Positions 45,131-55,851 of a stretch of 64,000 nt of DNA are shown piece by piece. A program made the position numbers and the translations under genes. Each line of letters starts with the position of its first letter. Position 1 is the first letter of the stretch. The notes beneath the pieces were generated by a model that did not search any database, was not told the origin of the DNA, and saw only the letters and a list, made by a program, of their open reading frames with translations. Source of the DNA: Iodobacter violaceini (GTDB lineage: Bacteria > Pseudomonadota > Gammaproteobacteria > Burkholderiales > Chitinibacteraceae); assembly GCF_011601265.1 (NCBI RefSeq), contig NZ_JAAOLX010000008.1, positions 124,001 to 188,000 on the forward strand, written 5' to 3'.

Positions 45131-46597
45131 ATGCCCGATATTTTTAGTGGCCTTGACTATGGCGTTGCCATCAGCCTGGTTCTGGCCCTTGGCTTTGTAC
45201 TTACCTACGAATTTATTAACGGCTTTCACGATACGGCTAACGCCGTTGCCACCGTCATTTACACCAAAGCAATGCCTCCGCATCTTGCCGTGGTTGCATC
45301 GGGCATCTGTAATTTCTTTGGTGTATTACTCAGTGGCTTAGGCGTTGCCTATGCCATTGTTCACCTGCTGCCTGTTGAGCTTTTACTGAATGTAGGATCC
45401 GGACAAGGCCTTGTGATGGTCTTTGCGCTGCTGGCCGCAGCCATTATCTGGAATCTGGGTACATGGTATCTGGGGCTGCCTGCATCAAGCTCGCACACGC
45501 TGATTGGCTCTATTCTGGGCGTGGGCATTGCCAATGCATGGATGACAGACATCCCCCTGCTTGAAGGCATTAACACCCAGAAAGCAATCGACATTATGCT
45601 CTCCCTCCTGATCTCCCCTACCGTGGGTTTTCTGGTGGCCGGTGGCCTGTTGCTGCTTCTGAAAAAATTTCGCGCTGATTCGCGCATGCACAACACCCCT
45701 GACGAACGCAAAGCACTGGATGGCAAAAAACATCCTCCGTTCTGGACCCGCGTTGCGCTGATTTTATCTGCACTGGGCATCAGTTTTGCACACGGCTCTA
45801 ACGACGGGCAAAAAGGTATTGGCCTGTTAATGCTGGTTCTGATCGGCATTGTACCGGGTAAATTTGTGGTGGATATGAGCAGCACTACCTACCAAATTGA
45901 GCGTACTCACGACGCAGCATTGCATTTACAACAATTTTACAGCCGCAACAGCTACCGCCTGAACGACTACATTGATCAAAATGCGCAAGATCCGCTGCCA
46001 CCGCAATTTAAATGTGACTCGAAGCAAACCATGCCCGCCAGTAATGAGCTGGTGACCAAGCTGGCTGGCATTCATAACTACGAACAACTTTCTGAAACAG
46101 AACGTATTCGCGTACGCCGTTTGCTGCTCTGCCTTGACGACACCGCCAAAAAAGTAAGCAAGCTGCCAAGCATCACCTCAACTGAAAAAGCCGATCTGGA
46201 CCGCTTACGTAAAGATTTATCCGCCACCACCGAATATGCACCACAGTGGGTCATTATCGCCATTGCGATGGCACTGGGGCTGGGCACGATGATCGGCTGG
46301 AAGCGGATTGTACTGACTGTTGGCGAGAAAATCGGCAACAAGGGCATGACTTACAGCCAGGGGATGGCCGCGCAAATCACCGCCGCATCTGCAATTGGTA
46401 TTGCCAGCATCACCGGCATGCCTGTTTCCACCACCCATGTATTGTCTTCTGCAGTAGCGGGGACCATGGTGGCCAATAGCAGTGGCTTACAAAGCCAGAC
46501 CGTAAAAAACATTCTGCTGGCATGGGTACTGACCCTGCCGGTATCGATGGCACTCTCTGGCGGGATGTTTATTGCCGCCAGTCACTGGATTAAATAG
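45131..46597 (+). CDS. PiT-family inorganic phosphate transporter
   Basis: A 488-residue low-affinity phosphate permease with about ten transmembrane helices. The family signatures GFHDTANAVATVIYT (near residue 35) and AHGSNDGQKGIG (near 220) are both present, each carrying the conserved Asn-Asp-type pair. A hydrophilic cytoplasmic loop (about 260-370) separates the two halves, as in PitA. It ends before a strong terminator. Confidence 0.95.
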   Translation: MPDIFSGLDYGVAISLVLALGFVLTYEFINGFHDTANAVATVIYTKAMPPHLAVVASGICNFFGVLLSGLGVAYAIVHLLPVELLLNVGSGQGLVMVFALLAAAIIWNLGTWYLGLPASSSHTLIGSILGVGIANAWMTDIPLLEGINTQKAIDIMLSLLISPTVGFLVAGGLLLLLKKFRADSRMHNTPDERKALDGKKHPPFWTRVALILSALGISFAHGSNDGQKGIGLLMLVLIGIVPGKFVVDMSSTTYQIERTHDAALHLQQFYSRNSYRLNDYIDQNAQDPLPPQFKCDSKQTMPASNELVTKLAGIHNYEQLSETERIRVRRLLLCLDDTAKKVSKLPSITSTEKADLDRLRKDLSATTEYAPQWVIIAIAMALGLGTMIGWKRIVLTVGEKIGNKGMTYSQGMAAQITAASAIGIASITGMPVSTTHVLSSAVAGTMVANSSGLQSQTVKNILLAWVLTLPVSMALSGGMFIAASHWIK

Positions 46598-46601
46598 TAA
46601 C

Positions 46602-46633
46602 AAGGCCATGTCATCCGACATGGCCTTTTTTTT
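46602..46633. terminator. Terminator between pit and the lipoprotein gene
   Basis: An 11-bp perfect stem (AAGGCCATGTC with GACATGGCCTT) around ATCC with a T-run of eight. It lies between convergent genes and abuts the stop of the minus-strand lipoprotein gene. Confidence 0.88.
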
Positions 46634-48662
46634 AATTCAGGGGCACACTTTGCGAGGTCTCAACCCCGCTGGGAAACTTCACTTTCACCACCAGTTGCGC
46701 ATCAGCCGGAATCGGGCAGGCCACTGCAGATAAAGTACCGGTAAATTGCGGAACAACCGCAGTACTTGGCACAGTAAAACTACTCAGGCCGCTTAACTGC
46801 GCGGGGTTATTAATCGCGTTCCCCAGCGCATCGACCAAAACTGTTTGCGTTATTTCCAAATCAAGCTGTGTTTTAGCCGGTAAAACATTGCCATTCGCAT
46901 CCCTCAAAGCCAAAGCAAACTGGCTGAGCAGGCTGCCTGACGCACAAAGCCGGCCTGCACTCAGAGGGTAAGTCAGCACATTACTGCCAAGGGCACTTGC
47001 CGACCAGATCACCACTCTGCTGCTTGATACATGGATCGTTTTAGCAACCGACCCCGGAATACTGGCCGAGCGCAGCACGCCGTTATATTGCCCATCCGGC
47101 CCGTTGTATACGCCATCGCCATTAAAATCAATAAAGGGCTCAACATAGCCAGCCCCATCAACCGCCAGCAAAGTCATAGGCGCAGCGTGTGCAGTTTCAT
47201 CGGCATTTAAAAAAGCCTCGCCCTGATCCGACCAGCTTTCCCCTGTATCAAACACCCCGTTGCCATTCAAATCATTAAAGCTTTCTTCTCCCACCATATG
47301 CGCCAGCACGGTCATTCGCCCGGCTCCCACTAATTTTTGCCGGTTTCCCGAGCTGACCAGGGTGACACTGCATGCCCCATTTGCCATGGTGCAGCGCGGC
47401 GTAATCGTCCCGATACCGCCCTCAGTCATAAAGCTCACAGCAGAGCCATCGGGCACAGGATTACCAAAACGATCTGATGCCCTGGCTGTCAGCACAATGC
47501 TATTGCCATCAATGGTATAAAACTCCGGGTTCACAATATCTGCCGATAAGCTAAAGCCGTTCTGATGCGGCAAACCAGTTGAAATCGTTAACGCATTAGA
47601 CTGGCTGCTGATTGCAGGATTAGCCCCCCGCAGCGTAGCCGTTACCCGCACCACCGTACTCACCGCCCCGGCATTCACCACCACTTGCACGAGGCCTGAG
47701 CCAGGCTGGCTTTGCGCGGCACTTTGCACCAGGGTGATGCCACCAACCGTGGTATTCAAAGCAAAATCGACCCATTGCCCGCCCAAGGGGCTGCCTTGTA
47801 AATCCTTCACCTTAAATTGCACCACGGCACTGGTATTGCCGCCTGTGCCCGGCAAAGAAATCAGCTCAGGAACAGCACTTACAAATTCAATATTGCCCGC
47901 CGAGGCCGCCAGTACAGACAGCGTGGTTTTGGCCGACCGGCTCACGCCCCCAAGCGTCGCCGTTGCAGTAATTTCATCGCTGCCCGCACAGGATTTATCC
48001 TGGTAAGTACTGGATGCCACCGCCGTTTTTACGCCATTAACCGTACTCACTACCGACAAAACCGGCGAAGACAGCAAGGCCTTGCCTGCATCAGCACAAG
48101 GCGAGCTAAAACTTACGCTAACAGGTGTTTCCAAGGCCAGGCCTGTGTCACTATTGCTCAGATTGACCGACACCCCCACGCTGCCGCCTGCCGATACGGT
48201 ACTCAGATCCAGCTTGGGCGTGCTCAGTGCAAAATTAAGCGACCTGACGCTGTAATTAAACGCGGCGCTATACGATTTGCCATCCACATCAATACTGGCA
48301 TTGATCGAATCTGCCCCCGTATTGTCGTTGCTTATCAGCTGAGACTGCGCCCGTCCTGATGCATCGGTTAACACCGTATCAGGGCTGATTTTACTGAGGG
48401 AAGAAGTACTTACGCCAAGTTTAACAACGCGGTTACTCAGGGGCTGCCCCTTCGCATCACTCAGCGTCACCACCAGGGCAGAGATGGAATTTGCATAAAC
48501 CGTTGCGGAGGTTTGCCCGGCACTGTCTTGCAGCACCACAGAAAGCTGAGCCGCACCACTGGCCACAGCCACCGCACTGGCTGCCCCGCTGCTTACATCG
48601 CCCGCCCCGCCACCACAGGCAGCCAGCACAGCAAACAACAGAAGTATGAGAAAGCCCCGCAT
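46632..48662 (-). CDS. Surface lipoprotein with Ig-like domains
   Basis: A 676-residue lipoprotein. The signal is MRGFLILLLFAVLAACGGG, with lipobox LAAC. The mature chain is Ser/Ala/Val-rich and built of Big-1/invasin-type Ig-like repeats (about 45-600), for example VVTLSDAKGQPLSNRVVKLG followed by VLTDASGRAQSQLIS. Two DxNGDG-like loops, DLNGNGVFDTGE and DFNGDGVYNGPDG, could bind calcium. No anchor other than the lipid. ATG 48662 is preferred over a GTG at 48674. It could be an adhesin or scaffold; ligand unknown. Confidence 0.75.
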   Translation of the reverse strand: MRGFLILLLFAVLAACGGGAGDVSSGAASAVAVASGAAQLSVVLQDSAGQTSATVYANSISALVVTLSDAKGQPLSNRVVKLGVSTSSLSKISPDTVLTDASGRAQSQLISNDNTGADSINASIDVDGKSYSAAFNYSVRSLNFALSTPKLDLSTVSAGGSVGVSVNLSNSDTGLALETPVSVSFSSPCADAGKALLSSPVLSVVSTVNGVKTAVASSTYQDKSCAGSDEITATATLGGVSRSAKTTLSVLAASAGNIEFVSAVPELISLPGTGGNTSAVVQFKVKDLQGSPLGGQWVDFALNTTVGGITLVQSAAQSQPGSGLVQVVVNAGAVSTVVRVTATLRGANPAISSQSNALTISTGLPHQNGFSLSADIVNPEFYTIDGNSIVLTARASDRFGNPVPDGSAVSFMTEGGIGTITPRCTMANGACSVTLVSSGNRQKLVGAGRMTVLAHMVGEESFNDLNGNGVFDTGESWSDQGEAFLNADETAHAAPMTLLAVDGAGYVEPFIDFNGDGVYNGPDGQYNGVLRSASIPGSVAKTIHVSSSRVVIWSASALGSNVLTYPLSAGRLCASGSLLSQFALALRDANGNVLPAKTQLDLEITQTVLVDALGNAINNPAQLSGLSSFTVPSTAVVPQFTGTLSAVACPIPADAQLVVKVKFPSGVETSQSVPLN

Positions 48663-48995
48663 CTTGCTGTCCACTTATTGTTATCTCAGTGGCATTTATA
48701 GCAAAGGTGGGACACAGAAGCTTGTCAGATTATCGCAAGTAACAAATAAAGGTGCGCCCCTGCCCGAATACCCATTGAATATTCCACCGCAGAAGCAAGA
48801 AGAAGGCTGTGCGGCAGAATACTCAGCAGCAAAATGGCTGGTCCGGAAGCACGCAATGACATTAAAAAACAAACAAGGGCATGCAGCCACAGCCTTAAGC
48901 AATGCACTGGATTACAGCCCAATCAGCCCCCTGATGCCCACGGGCATGCTGATCTTTTCCCCCAAGCGCAATTGTGAATCTAAGGTCAACAGCAC
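48663..48995. other. Intergenic region between the Ig-like lipoprotein and HDAC-family genes
   Basis: 333 bases without a supported gene; it should contain the promoter of the lipoprotein gene. A 117-codon plus-strand frame crosses it but overlaps the signal-peptide region on the other strand and has no recognisable content. No terminator seen for the deacetylase gene. Confidence 0.45.
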
Positions 48996-49928
48996 CTAAA
49001 TATCAGCCAGCTCTTTAATATGCGCCGCCACACTGCGCCCCAAGGCCGAAAGATCATAGCCGCCTTCCAGAAAAGACACGATGCGCCCGTCTGCATATTG
49101 ATCGGCCACCTTCATCAGCTGCTTAGTCACCCATGCATAATCGGCCTCCACGAGGCCCATGGTCGACATTTCGTCTTCTAAATGCGCATCAAAACCTGCT
49201 GAAATCAAAATCAGCTGCGGAGAGAACTCATTTAAAACGGGCAGCCATTTTTCCACAACCAAGTCACGGAACTGCGCACCCGTTGTGCCGCGCGGCATTG
49301 GGAAATTACGCATATTCGCGCCACGGGGCACATCCCCTGAATAAGGGAAAAAAGGGTGCTGAAAAAAGCTCACCATCATTACCCGCTCATCTTCACAGAA
49401 GATATCTTCGGTGCCATTGCCGTGGTGCACATCAAAATCGACAATCACCACCCGCTCCAGACCATATTGATCGAGAGCATGGCGCGCAGCGACCGCCACA
49501 TTATTAAAAAAACAAAAACCCATCGCATTATTTTTTTCTGCATGATGCCCTGGCGGGCGCACCCCGCAAAAAGCATTGGCTGCCTTACCCTGCATCACCG
49601 CATCGACCGCCGCAATGCCCGCCCCGGCCGCATGATAAGCCGCCCTCAGGGTAAATGGATTCATCGCCGTATCCGGATCGGCATGCACAAAGCCATGCGT
49701 AGGGGAAATCATCGCAAGGCGATCCAGGTATTCAGTGCCGTGTACCCGCGCCAGCTGCTCCCGTGTGGCAGCAGGCGCATCAATATGCCATAAGAAATCC
49801 CATATCCCTGCCGCCATCAAACGATCTTTAATGGCCTCTAAGCGCTCCGCGCACTCGGGATGCCCCTTGCCCATATTGTGCATCGCACAGGCGGGGTGAC
49901 TAATATAAGCGCTTGGACCACTACTCAC
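48996..49928 (-). CDS. Histone deacetylase-family amidohydrolase
   Basis: A zinc amidohydrolase of the acetoin-utilisation/acetylpolyamine/HDAC superfamily, about 310 residues. Motifs are HPECAERLEAIKDRL, RPPGHHAEKNNAMGFCFFNN, VDFDVHHGNGTEDIF (zinc Asp and His), ISAGFDAHLEDEMS (zinc Asp) and LEGGYDLSALG. Substrate is undetermined; acetylated polyamines or lysines are typical. Three in-frame non-ATG starts exist; GTG at 49928 has AAGGGG at 8 bp, while TTG at 49946 has none. Divergent from moxR. Confidence 0.9.
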   Translation of the reverse strand: MSSGPSAYISHPACAMHNMGKGHPECAERLEAIKDRLMAAGIWDFLWHIDAPAATREQLARVHGTEYLDRLAMISPTHGFVHADPDTAMNPFTLRAAYHAAGAGIAAVDAVMQGKAANAFCGVRPPGHHAEKNNAMGFCFFNNVAVAARHALDQYGLERVVIVDFDVHHGNGTEDIFCEDERVMMVSFFQHPFFPYSGDVPRGANMRNFPMPRGTTGAQFRDLVVEKWLPVLNEFSPQLILISAGFDAHLEDEMSTMGLVEADYAWVTKQLMKVADQYADGRIVSFLEGGYDLSALGRSVAAHIKELADI

Positions 49929-50133
49929 CGGCACTACCCCTTTCAAGTCAGGCTGCCTTCGCTACCTGTTTAATCCGCCCTGATTCAGCCAGCAACAGGC
50001 TGCATCAATCCTTAGTACACGCTATTCTGACTATTAGTTTACGCCTTGGGCAAATACACTGGCAACGAAAGCGAATAGACAGTTTGCGATTCATGGTCAA
50101 CACTGAAGTGATAAATAAACAGGAAGCCATACC

Positions 50134-51045
50134 ATGGCCCCACGCCTGCCTGCGGTGCTCAAGCAACTTGAAGCCATTATTCTGGGCAAACCTGTACAAA
50201 TCCGGCAGGCGCTTTCCTGCCTGCTGGCACAGGGTCATTTGCTGATTGAAGACCTTCCCGGTGTAGGCAAAACCACGCTGGCCCATGCACTTGCCCGCAC
50301 ACTGGGCCTGAAATTTCAAAGGGTTCAGTTCACCAGCGACCTGCTTCCTGCCGATCTGACGGGGGTTTCTATTTATGACAGAGAAAACCAGCGTTTTCAA
50401 TTTCACCACGGCCCGCTTTTTACGCAGCTGCTGCTTGCAGATGAAATCAACCGGGCCTCACCCAAAACCCAGTCTGCCCTTTTAGAGGCAATGGAAGAAG
50501 GTCAGGTCACCGCCGATGGCACAACATGGCCCCTGCCCGAGCCTTTTTTTGTGATTGCCACACAAAATCCATCACATCAGATTGGTACATTTTTACTTCC
50601 CGAATCCCAGCTGGACCGGTTTTTAATGCGTATAGAGCTGGGTTACCCCGATACGCAAGCCGAGCGCGCCATGCTGGCGGGGTCGGACCGCCGCCATTTA
50701 ATCGAATCATTGGCAGAAGCAATCAGCAGCAGCGATTTACAAGCCAGCCAGCAAATCGTGCGGGATGTTTATATCGCGCCCGCGCTGCTTGATTATGTAC
50801 AAATGCTGATCGCGGCATCGCGCCAGCCAGGGCGCTTTATGTGTGGCCTATCACCCCGCGCCGCCTTAGGGCTGTTACATGCAGCCCAGGCATGGGCATG
50901 GCTGGATGGCCGTGATCTGGTTTTACCAGAAGATATTCAGGCGGTTTTTCTGCCGGTAAGCCAGCACAGGCTGGTGATGCCAGGCAGCGGCAAAGCGGCC
51001 ATTGAAATGGTCAGGGCATTAATTTTAGAAACCCCCATCCCTTAA
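50134..51045 (+). CDS. MoxR-family AAA+ ATPase
   Basis: A 303-residue MoxR AAA+ chaperone-type ATPase with Walker A (EDLPGVGKTTLAHALAR), Walker B (LLLADEINRASPKTQSALLE) and the sensor motif ATQNPSHQIGTF followed by LPESQLDRFLMR. MoxR proteins assist maturation of neighbouring proteins with DUF58/VWA domains. It is followed after 2 bp by a DUF58 gene and then by a transglutaminase gene, a widespread conserved trio. Confidence 0.95.
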   Translation: MAPRLPAVLKQLEAIILGKPVQIRQALSCLLAQGHLLIEDLPGVGKTTLAHALARTLGLKFQRVQFTSDLLPADLTGVSIYDRENQRFQFHHGPLFTQLLLADEINRASPKTQSALLEAMEEGQVTADGTTWPLPEPFFVIATQNPSHQIGTFLLPESQLDRFLMRIELGYPDTQAERAMLAGSDRRHLIESLAEAISSSDLQASQQIVRDVYIAPALLDYVQMLIAASRQPGRFMCGLSPRAALGLLHAAQAWAWLDGRDLVLPEDIQAVFLPVSQHRLVMPGSGKAAIEMVRALILETPIP

Positions 51046-51047
51046 TA

Positions 51048-52019
51048 ATGCTTAAGCTTCTGAGGCAAAGCCGGCAACGCTGGTTTAACAAACGGCACCC
51101 AGCCCAAAGCAGCGCGCTCGTGCTGAAGTATGATCGTATCTATATCTTACCCAGCGGCTTTGGCTATGCCTTTTGCTTTACGGCCATCCTGATTTTGATC
51201 GGGGCGATCAATTACCAGCTGAGTCTTGCCTATTTATTTGCCTTTACCCTGCTGGGACTGGGGCATGCGGTGCTGCTGCGTACCTTCAGAAATTTACTTA
51301 AATTGCGATTACAGCTTTTTGATGCTCCGGCCGTTTTTGCCGGTGAAGTGGCCTCTTTTCCACTTCATATCAGCCACCACAGCAGCTTAAGCCGCCACGC
51401 CCTTATTTTTCAGTTTTCAAATCAAAACAAAGTGATCCTTAACACGCTTGAGCAAGAGGCCGAGCTGGCCATTCCTCTTCTCAGCCATGAGCGCGGCTGG
51501 CTTCTTGCCCCTGCCCTGCATTTATCCAGCTTTTATCCCGTGGGCTGGTGCCACGCCTGGAGCTACCTCAACAGCCCTGCACGCTGCATTATCTGGCCCA
51601 GCCCGGAAAACGACCCGCCCCCATGGCTTACCGAAAACAATCAGGGCAACAGCACAGGACGCAGCGAAGAAGACTTTGCAGGTCTGCGGCCCTACCAGAC
51701 AGGCGATTCACTCCGCAGGATCGCATGGAAACAAGCCGCACACAGCGAATCACTGCCTGTTAAATTTTTTGATTCGCAAGGCGCAGCCTCTCAGATTTTC
51801 AGCTGGGAGCAGCTCGCCGGCATGGACACAGAGGCGCGCTTATCCAGGCTATGCGCATGGATCTTAGTGGCCCAGCAGATGGGCACGCCTTTTGGCCTGT
51901 CACTGCCGGGCGTGCACATCGCTCCGGCACTGGGTGAGTCCCATCAAATCAATTGCCTGAATGCACTAGCCCTGTTTGATGAGCAAGCGCCCCACAGCGC
52001 AGGCGCCGGGCCATCATGA
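51048..52019 (+). CDS. DUF58 membrane-associated protein
   Basis: A 323-residue protein with two N-terminal transmembrane helices (about 39-58 and 60-80) and a soluble domain carrying the DUF58 signature RSEEDFAGLRPYQTGDSLRR followed by IAWKQAAHSESLPVK. The mature part resembles a degenerate VWA-type fold. Function is unknown but tied to MoxR ATPases by synteny. The stop overlaps the start of the next gene by 4 bp. Confidence 0.92.
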   Translation: MLKLLRQSRQRWFNKRHPAQSSALVLKYDRIYILPSGFGYAFCFTAILILIGAINYQLSLAYLFAFTLLGLGHAVLLRTFRNLLKLRLQLFDAPAVFAGEVASFPLHISHHSSLSRHALIFQFSNQNKVILNTLEQEAELAIPLLSHERGWLLAPALHLSSFYPVGWCHAWSYLNSPARCIIWPSPENDPPPWLTENNQGNSTGRSEEDFAGLRPYQTGDSLRRIAWKQAAHSESLPVKFFDSQGAASQIFSWEQLAGMDTEARLSRLCAWILVAQQMGTPFGLSLPGVHIAPALGESHQINCLNALALFDEQAPHSAGAGPS

Positions 52020-53956
52020 ATACGCCGCTTGCCCGTAAACCCATGCAATATCTGATTGCTACCCAGGCGCTGGTGCTGGTGCCGCACGGACTGCAATTCA
52101 GCCCATGGCTGACACTGGCCCTGGCGCTGCTTTTGCTCTGGCGCGCCTGGATTGCCTATAGCGGAAAAGCCCTGCCCCCGGCCTATTTTGGCCTGATTCT
52201 GTCTGTGGGCTTATTTGCATTAATCTGGCTGGATTATCAAACCTTAATCGGCAGGCAAGGCGGTGTAGCCACGCTGGCCAGCCTTGCCACCGTCAAGCTT
52301 TTTGAGACCCGCACGCCAAGAGACATCAAAGTAGTCAGCCTGTTAGCCTATTTTTTGGTGGGTGCAGGTTTTTTAAGTGTGCCATCCAGCTGGATATTGC
52401 TCTGGGCCAGCCTTTCCATGCTGGCCATCACCGGGCAATTAATGCAGTGGCAAAGCCTGCAATCACTACAGACACTCGCTAAACAGCTCTTTTATATGCT
52501 GTGTGAAGCCCTGCCCTTTGCCATATTCTTATTTGTTTTTTTTCCACGCCTGCCCCCGCTCTGGAGCATGCCCGACGAGCAGCCTGTTGCCCGCACGGGT
52601 TTAAGCGATGAAATGCGCCCAGGCGATTTCAGCAAACTGGCAAGAGACGAATCCGTGGCATTCAGGGTAGAGTTTGAGGGCCCCGTACCTAAGGCGCAGG
52701 CAAGGTACTGGCGCGGCCCGGTCTTTGATCTCTTCGACGGAGAAGCCTGGCTGCAAGTACCTGTCACGGTTGCGGGCGGCCCCTCCATCACCCACCAGGG
52801 CCCGGCTATTGGCTACACCATGACCATGGAGCCGCATAATTTAAACTGGCTGCTGGCGCTGGATATCCCAGGCACACTTCCAGACAGCGCACTGATGAGT
52901 AATCGCCTGCAGGCGGTTAACAGTGCTCCCGTCAGCCAGCGCCAGCGCTACCACTTAAGCAGCCATTTACTCTGGCGGACCAGCGAGGACGACACCGTAC
53001 AAAGTGCATTACAACTGCCGCCGGCAGGCAATCCCCAGACCCGTGCACTGGCAGCAAGCTGGCGTTCACTTCCCCCGCCGGAGCGCGTCAGGCAAGGCTT
53101 AAATTTTCTGAAGCATGGCGGTTTTAGCTACACCCTGCAGCCACCGCTCAATAAAGGCCCCAATGCCATAGACACTTTCCTGTTTAAACATAAGCAAGGT
53201 TTTTGTGAACATTACGCCAGCAGTTTTACCTTTTTAATGCGCGCCGCAGGAATTCCCAGCCGGGTTGTGGGCGGCTATCAGGGAGGGGAATGGAATAACA
53301 ACGGCAAATACCTGATTGTGCGGCAAGCCAATGCACACGCATGGAGCGAAATATGGCTGGCACAGGGGGGCTGGCAGCGTGCAGACCCCACTGCCATGAT
53401 TTCGCCCTCGCGCATCAGCAACGGGCCGGATATCAGCCTCAATCAGGCCGACAGCCTGCCTTTTATGGAAGGCGCTCCTCCCGAATGGATACACCATCTG
53501 CGCCTGAACTGGGACAGTCTTGTGAATGGCTGGAATCAGTGGGTAATGGGTTACGACTCACGCAAACAGATGCAGTTGTTCAAAAAGCTGGGCATACCCG
53601 ATGTATTGTCCGGCGAATTTATTCTGCGCATGGCCCTTGGCAGCAGCATCGTGCTTGCACTGCTCTTTTTCCTTGCCACCCGCAGCACAGCAGCCAGGCG
53701 CGATCCTGCAAGCCGTGCATGGCAAACCTTTTGCCGTCAGCTTGCCGGCAAAGGCTGCCGCCCCCTTCCCCATGAAGGCCCGCTTACATTTGGCCAGCGT
53801 GCCAGCTTGCAATTACCCCAGCATCATGAGCAGATTCATTACATCACCCAGCAATATATTGCGGCCCGTTATGGAAAGGATACTGATGCGCTATTAAAGC
53901 TGCAGAAAGCAGTGCGTTATTTCTCGTGTAATCAAATTAAACAGAGCCTGTTATGA
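52016..53956 (+). CDS. TgpA-like membrane transglutaminase
   Basis: A 646-residue protein with about six N-terminal transmembrane helices (about 5-190), a DUF3488-type periplasmic domain, then a transglutaminase-like core with Cys in [20 protein letters not shown] (near 397), His in NAHAWSEIW (near 441) and Asp in RADPTAM (near 457). A last transmembrane helix lies at about 540-560 and a DUF4129-like tail follows. This matches TgpA of Pseudomonas. Activity on periplasmic proteins is likely; substrates are unknown. Confidence 0.92.
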   Translation: MNTPLARKPMQYLIATQALVLVPHGLQFSPWLTLALALLLLWRAWIAYSGKALPPAYFGLILSVGLFALIWLDYQTLIGRQGGVATLASLATVKLFETRTPRDIKVVSLLAYFLVGAGFLSVPSSWILLWASLSMLAITGQLMQWQSLQSLQTLAKQLFYMLCEALPFAIFLFVFFPRLPPLWSMPDEQPVARTGLSDEMRPGDFSKLARDESVAFRVEFEGPVPKAQARYWRGPVFDLFDGEAWLQVPVTVAGGPSITHQGPAIGYTMTMEPHNLNWLLALDIPGTLPDSALMSNRLQAVNSAPVSQRQRYHLSSHLLWRTSEDDTVQSALQLPPAGNPQTRALAASWRSLPPPERVRQGLNFLKHGGFSYTLQPPLNKGPNAIDTFLFKHKQGFCEHYASSFTFLMRAAGIPSRVVGGYQGGEWNNNGKYLIVRQANAHAWSEIWLAQGGWQRADPTAMISPSRISNGPDISLNQADSLPFMEGAPPEWIHHLRLNWDSLVNGWNQWVMGYDSRKQMQLFKKLGIPDVLSGEFILRMALGSSIVLALLFFLATRSTAARRDPASRAWQTFCRQLAGKGCRPLPHEGPLTFGQRASLQLPQHHEQIHYITQQYIAARYGKDTDALLKLQKAVRYFSCNQIKQSLL

Positions 53957-53984
53957 TTCAGAAAAACAATCCGAGCCCATTTCT

Positions 53985-55085
53985 ATGTCTTCATTTCTGC
54001 CTGAACCACCCTTTCGCCATGATCAAGCCAGCCGGATCGGCGTACTGCTCGTCAATCTTGGCACCCCGGAGGCACCTGTTCCCGCAGCGATCCGCCCCTA
54101 TTTACGCCAGTTTCTGTCGGACCCCCGTGTGGTAGAAATACCAAGACTGGTATGGCTGACCATTCTGAATGCTTTTATTTTGCCTTTTCGCCCCAAAAAA
54201 ACGGCCGCAAAATATGCAAGTGTATGGATGAGCGAAGGTTCCCCGCTAAAAGTCTGGACAACAAAACAGGCTAAGCTTTTAAAAGGCTGGCTGGGCGAGC
54301 AAGGCCACAAGGAGGTTTTAGTCGACTATGCCATGCGTTACGGGCAGCCTTCAATTGCAGCGCAGATGGATAAACTGAAAGCTGCAGGGTGTGAAAAATT
54401 ACTGGTTCTGCCGCTCTACCCCCAGTATTCAGCCAGCACCAGCGCCACCGTCATTGATGAAGTGGGCCGGGTACTCGCCACCTACCGCAACCAGCCTGCG
54501 CTGCGAACTGTACGCAGCTTTCATGATGACGAAGGCTATATTAAAGCGCTGGCCGGGCAGGTACGCGCTTACTGGCAAGCCAAAGGGCGCGGCGACCATT
54601 TGCTGATGAGCTTTCACGGCGTGCCGCGCTACACACTGGATAAGGGCGATCCTTACCACTGCTATTGCCGCAAAACCGGCCGCCTGTTAGCAGAAGAGCT
54701 GGGCCTTGCCGAATCTGAATACACCGTAGCCTTTCAATCCCGCTTTGGCCGTGCCGAATGGCTGCAACCTTATGTGACGGCCACCATAAAACAACTGGGC
54801 AAAGCAGGTACAGGCAGGCTGGATGTAGTCTGCCCTGGCTTTGTAGCTGACTGCTTAGAAACACTTGAAGAAATAGCCATCGAAGGAAAACAGGACTATT
54901 TACAGGCCGGTGGTAAGGAGTACCACTTCATTCCCTGCCTGAATGATTCCCCTCTTTGGATAGATGCTTTAACCGCGCTGACAAAAAAAGAACTTTCTGG
55001 CTGGCTACTTACTGACAACACTGCTATAGACAATACACAACAATGCACATTAAGCAGGGCCCGGGCTTTAGGTGCACAAAATTAA
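53985..55085 (+). CDS. hemH: Ferrochelatase
   Basis: Inserts ferrous iron into protoporphyrin IX, the last step of protoheme synthesis. The 366-residue protein has [20 protein letters not shown], the [18 protein letters not shown] block, [20 protein letters not shown] with the catalytic His, and [14 protein letters not shown], then [15 protein letters not shown]. The cysteines in YHCYCRKTG are notable for possible cluster or metal binding but are not unusual in the family. A short poorly conserved tail closes the chain. Confidence 0.95.
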   Translation: MSSFLPEPPFRHDQASRIGVLLVNLGTPEAPVPAAIRPYLRQFLSDPRVVEIPRLVWLTILNAFILPFRPKKTAAKYASVWMSEGSPLKVWTTKQAKLLKGWLGEQGHKEVLVDYAMRYGQPSIAAQMDKLKAAGCEKLLVLPLYPQYSASTSATVIDEVGRVLATYRNQPALRTVRSFHDDEGYIKALAGQVRAYWQAKGRGDHLLMSFHGVPRYTLDKGDPYHCYCRKTGRLLAEELGLAESEYTVAFQSRFGRAEWLQPYVTATIKQLGKAGTGRLDVVCPGFVADCLETLEEIAIEGKQDYLQAGGKEYHFIPCLNDSPLWIDALTALTKKELSGWLLTDNTAIDNTQQCTLSRARALGAQN

Positions 55086-55152
55086 CTTGGGTATTAAAGA
55101 AATTACAGTTAAACTGCCGGTAAGCTTATTCTTACAAAACGAGGTTCAGAAC

Positions 55153-55851
55153 ATGAGCACAAAGCTCTTTCTCGCTGAAGACGACCTAATTCTCGCTGAC
55201 GCTCTGAAAACCAGCCTGTCTCAGGCTGACTTTCAAGTTGATTGTGTTAACGATGGCGCTCTAGCCTTACAAATTTTACTGCACAATGACTACGAAGTTG
55301 TGGTGTTGGACGTTGGCCTGCCAAACATGGATGGCCTGCAAGTTTTAAAAAACGTCCGTCAGCATAAACCTTCCCTGCCTATCCTGATCCTGACGGCTCT
55401 TGATGGTCTGGAAGATCGCGTAGCCGGCTTAGATGCAGGTGCCGATGATTATCTGGCTAAGCCTTTCGAGTTCTCCGAACTTGAAGCGCGTTTGCGTGCC
55501 CTGCTTCGCCGCAGCAAAATCTTACCGCAGTCCGTGCAGCAACTGGGCAATCTGCGTTTGGATCGCGCTGGCCAGCGTGCATGGTGCAATGACACACCGC
55601 TCGATTTATCTGCGCGTGAACTCACCGTATTGGAAATCTTAATGTCCAATATTGACCGTGTAGTCACCAAAGAACAAATCGTGGGTGAGCTGGGCTCAGA
55701 AAATGCTGAAGTTGGCCTGAATGCCATCGAAGTTTATGTACACCGCCTCCGCAAAAAGCTGGATCCTTGCGGCGTAGTGATCCGTACTATTCGTGGCCTT
55801 GGCTATTTACTTGAGAAGCAACCTAGTCAAGCGCAGGATGTTGAGGGGTAA
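55153..55851 (+). CDS. OmpR-family response regulator
   Basis: A 232-residue regulator. Receiver domain (about 3-115) with acidic residues Glu9/Asp10/Asp11, phosphoacceptor Asp53 (VVLDVGLPNMDG) and Lys in LAKPFEF; winged-helix output domain (about 128-225) with LTVLEILMSNIDRVVTKEQI and YVHRLRKKLDPCGVVIRTIR. It looks like the QseB/TctD branch. ATG 55153 is preceded by GAGG. It overlaps the start of its sensor kinase by 14 bp. Confidence 0.93.
   Translation: MSTKLFLAEDDLILADALKTSLSQADFQVDCVNDGALALQILLHNDYEVVVLDVGLPNMDGLQVLKNVRQHKPSLPILILTALDGLEDRVAGLDAGADDYLAKPFEFSELEARLRALLRRSKILPQSVQQLGNLRLDRAGQRAWCNDTPLDLSARELTVLEILMSNIDRVVTKEQIVGELGSENAEVGLNAIEVYVHRLRKKLDPCGVVIRTIRGLGYLLEKQPSQAQDVEG

Noticed and set aside
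48646-48999. 117-codon plus-strand frame between the lipoprotein and deacetylase genes
   Set aside because: It overlaps the signal-peptide coding of the lipoprotein on the other strand, has no RBS and no domain-like pattern.
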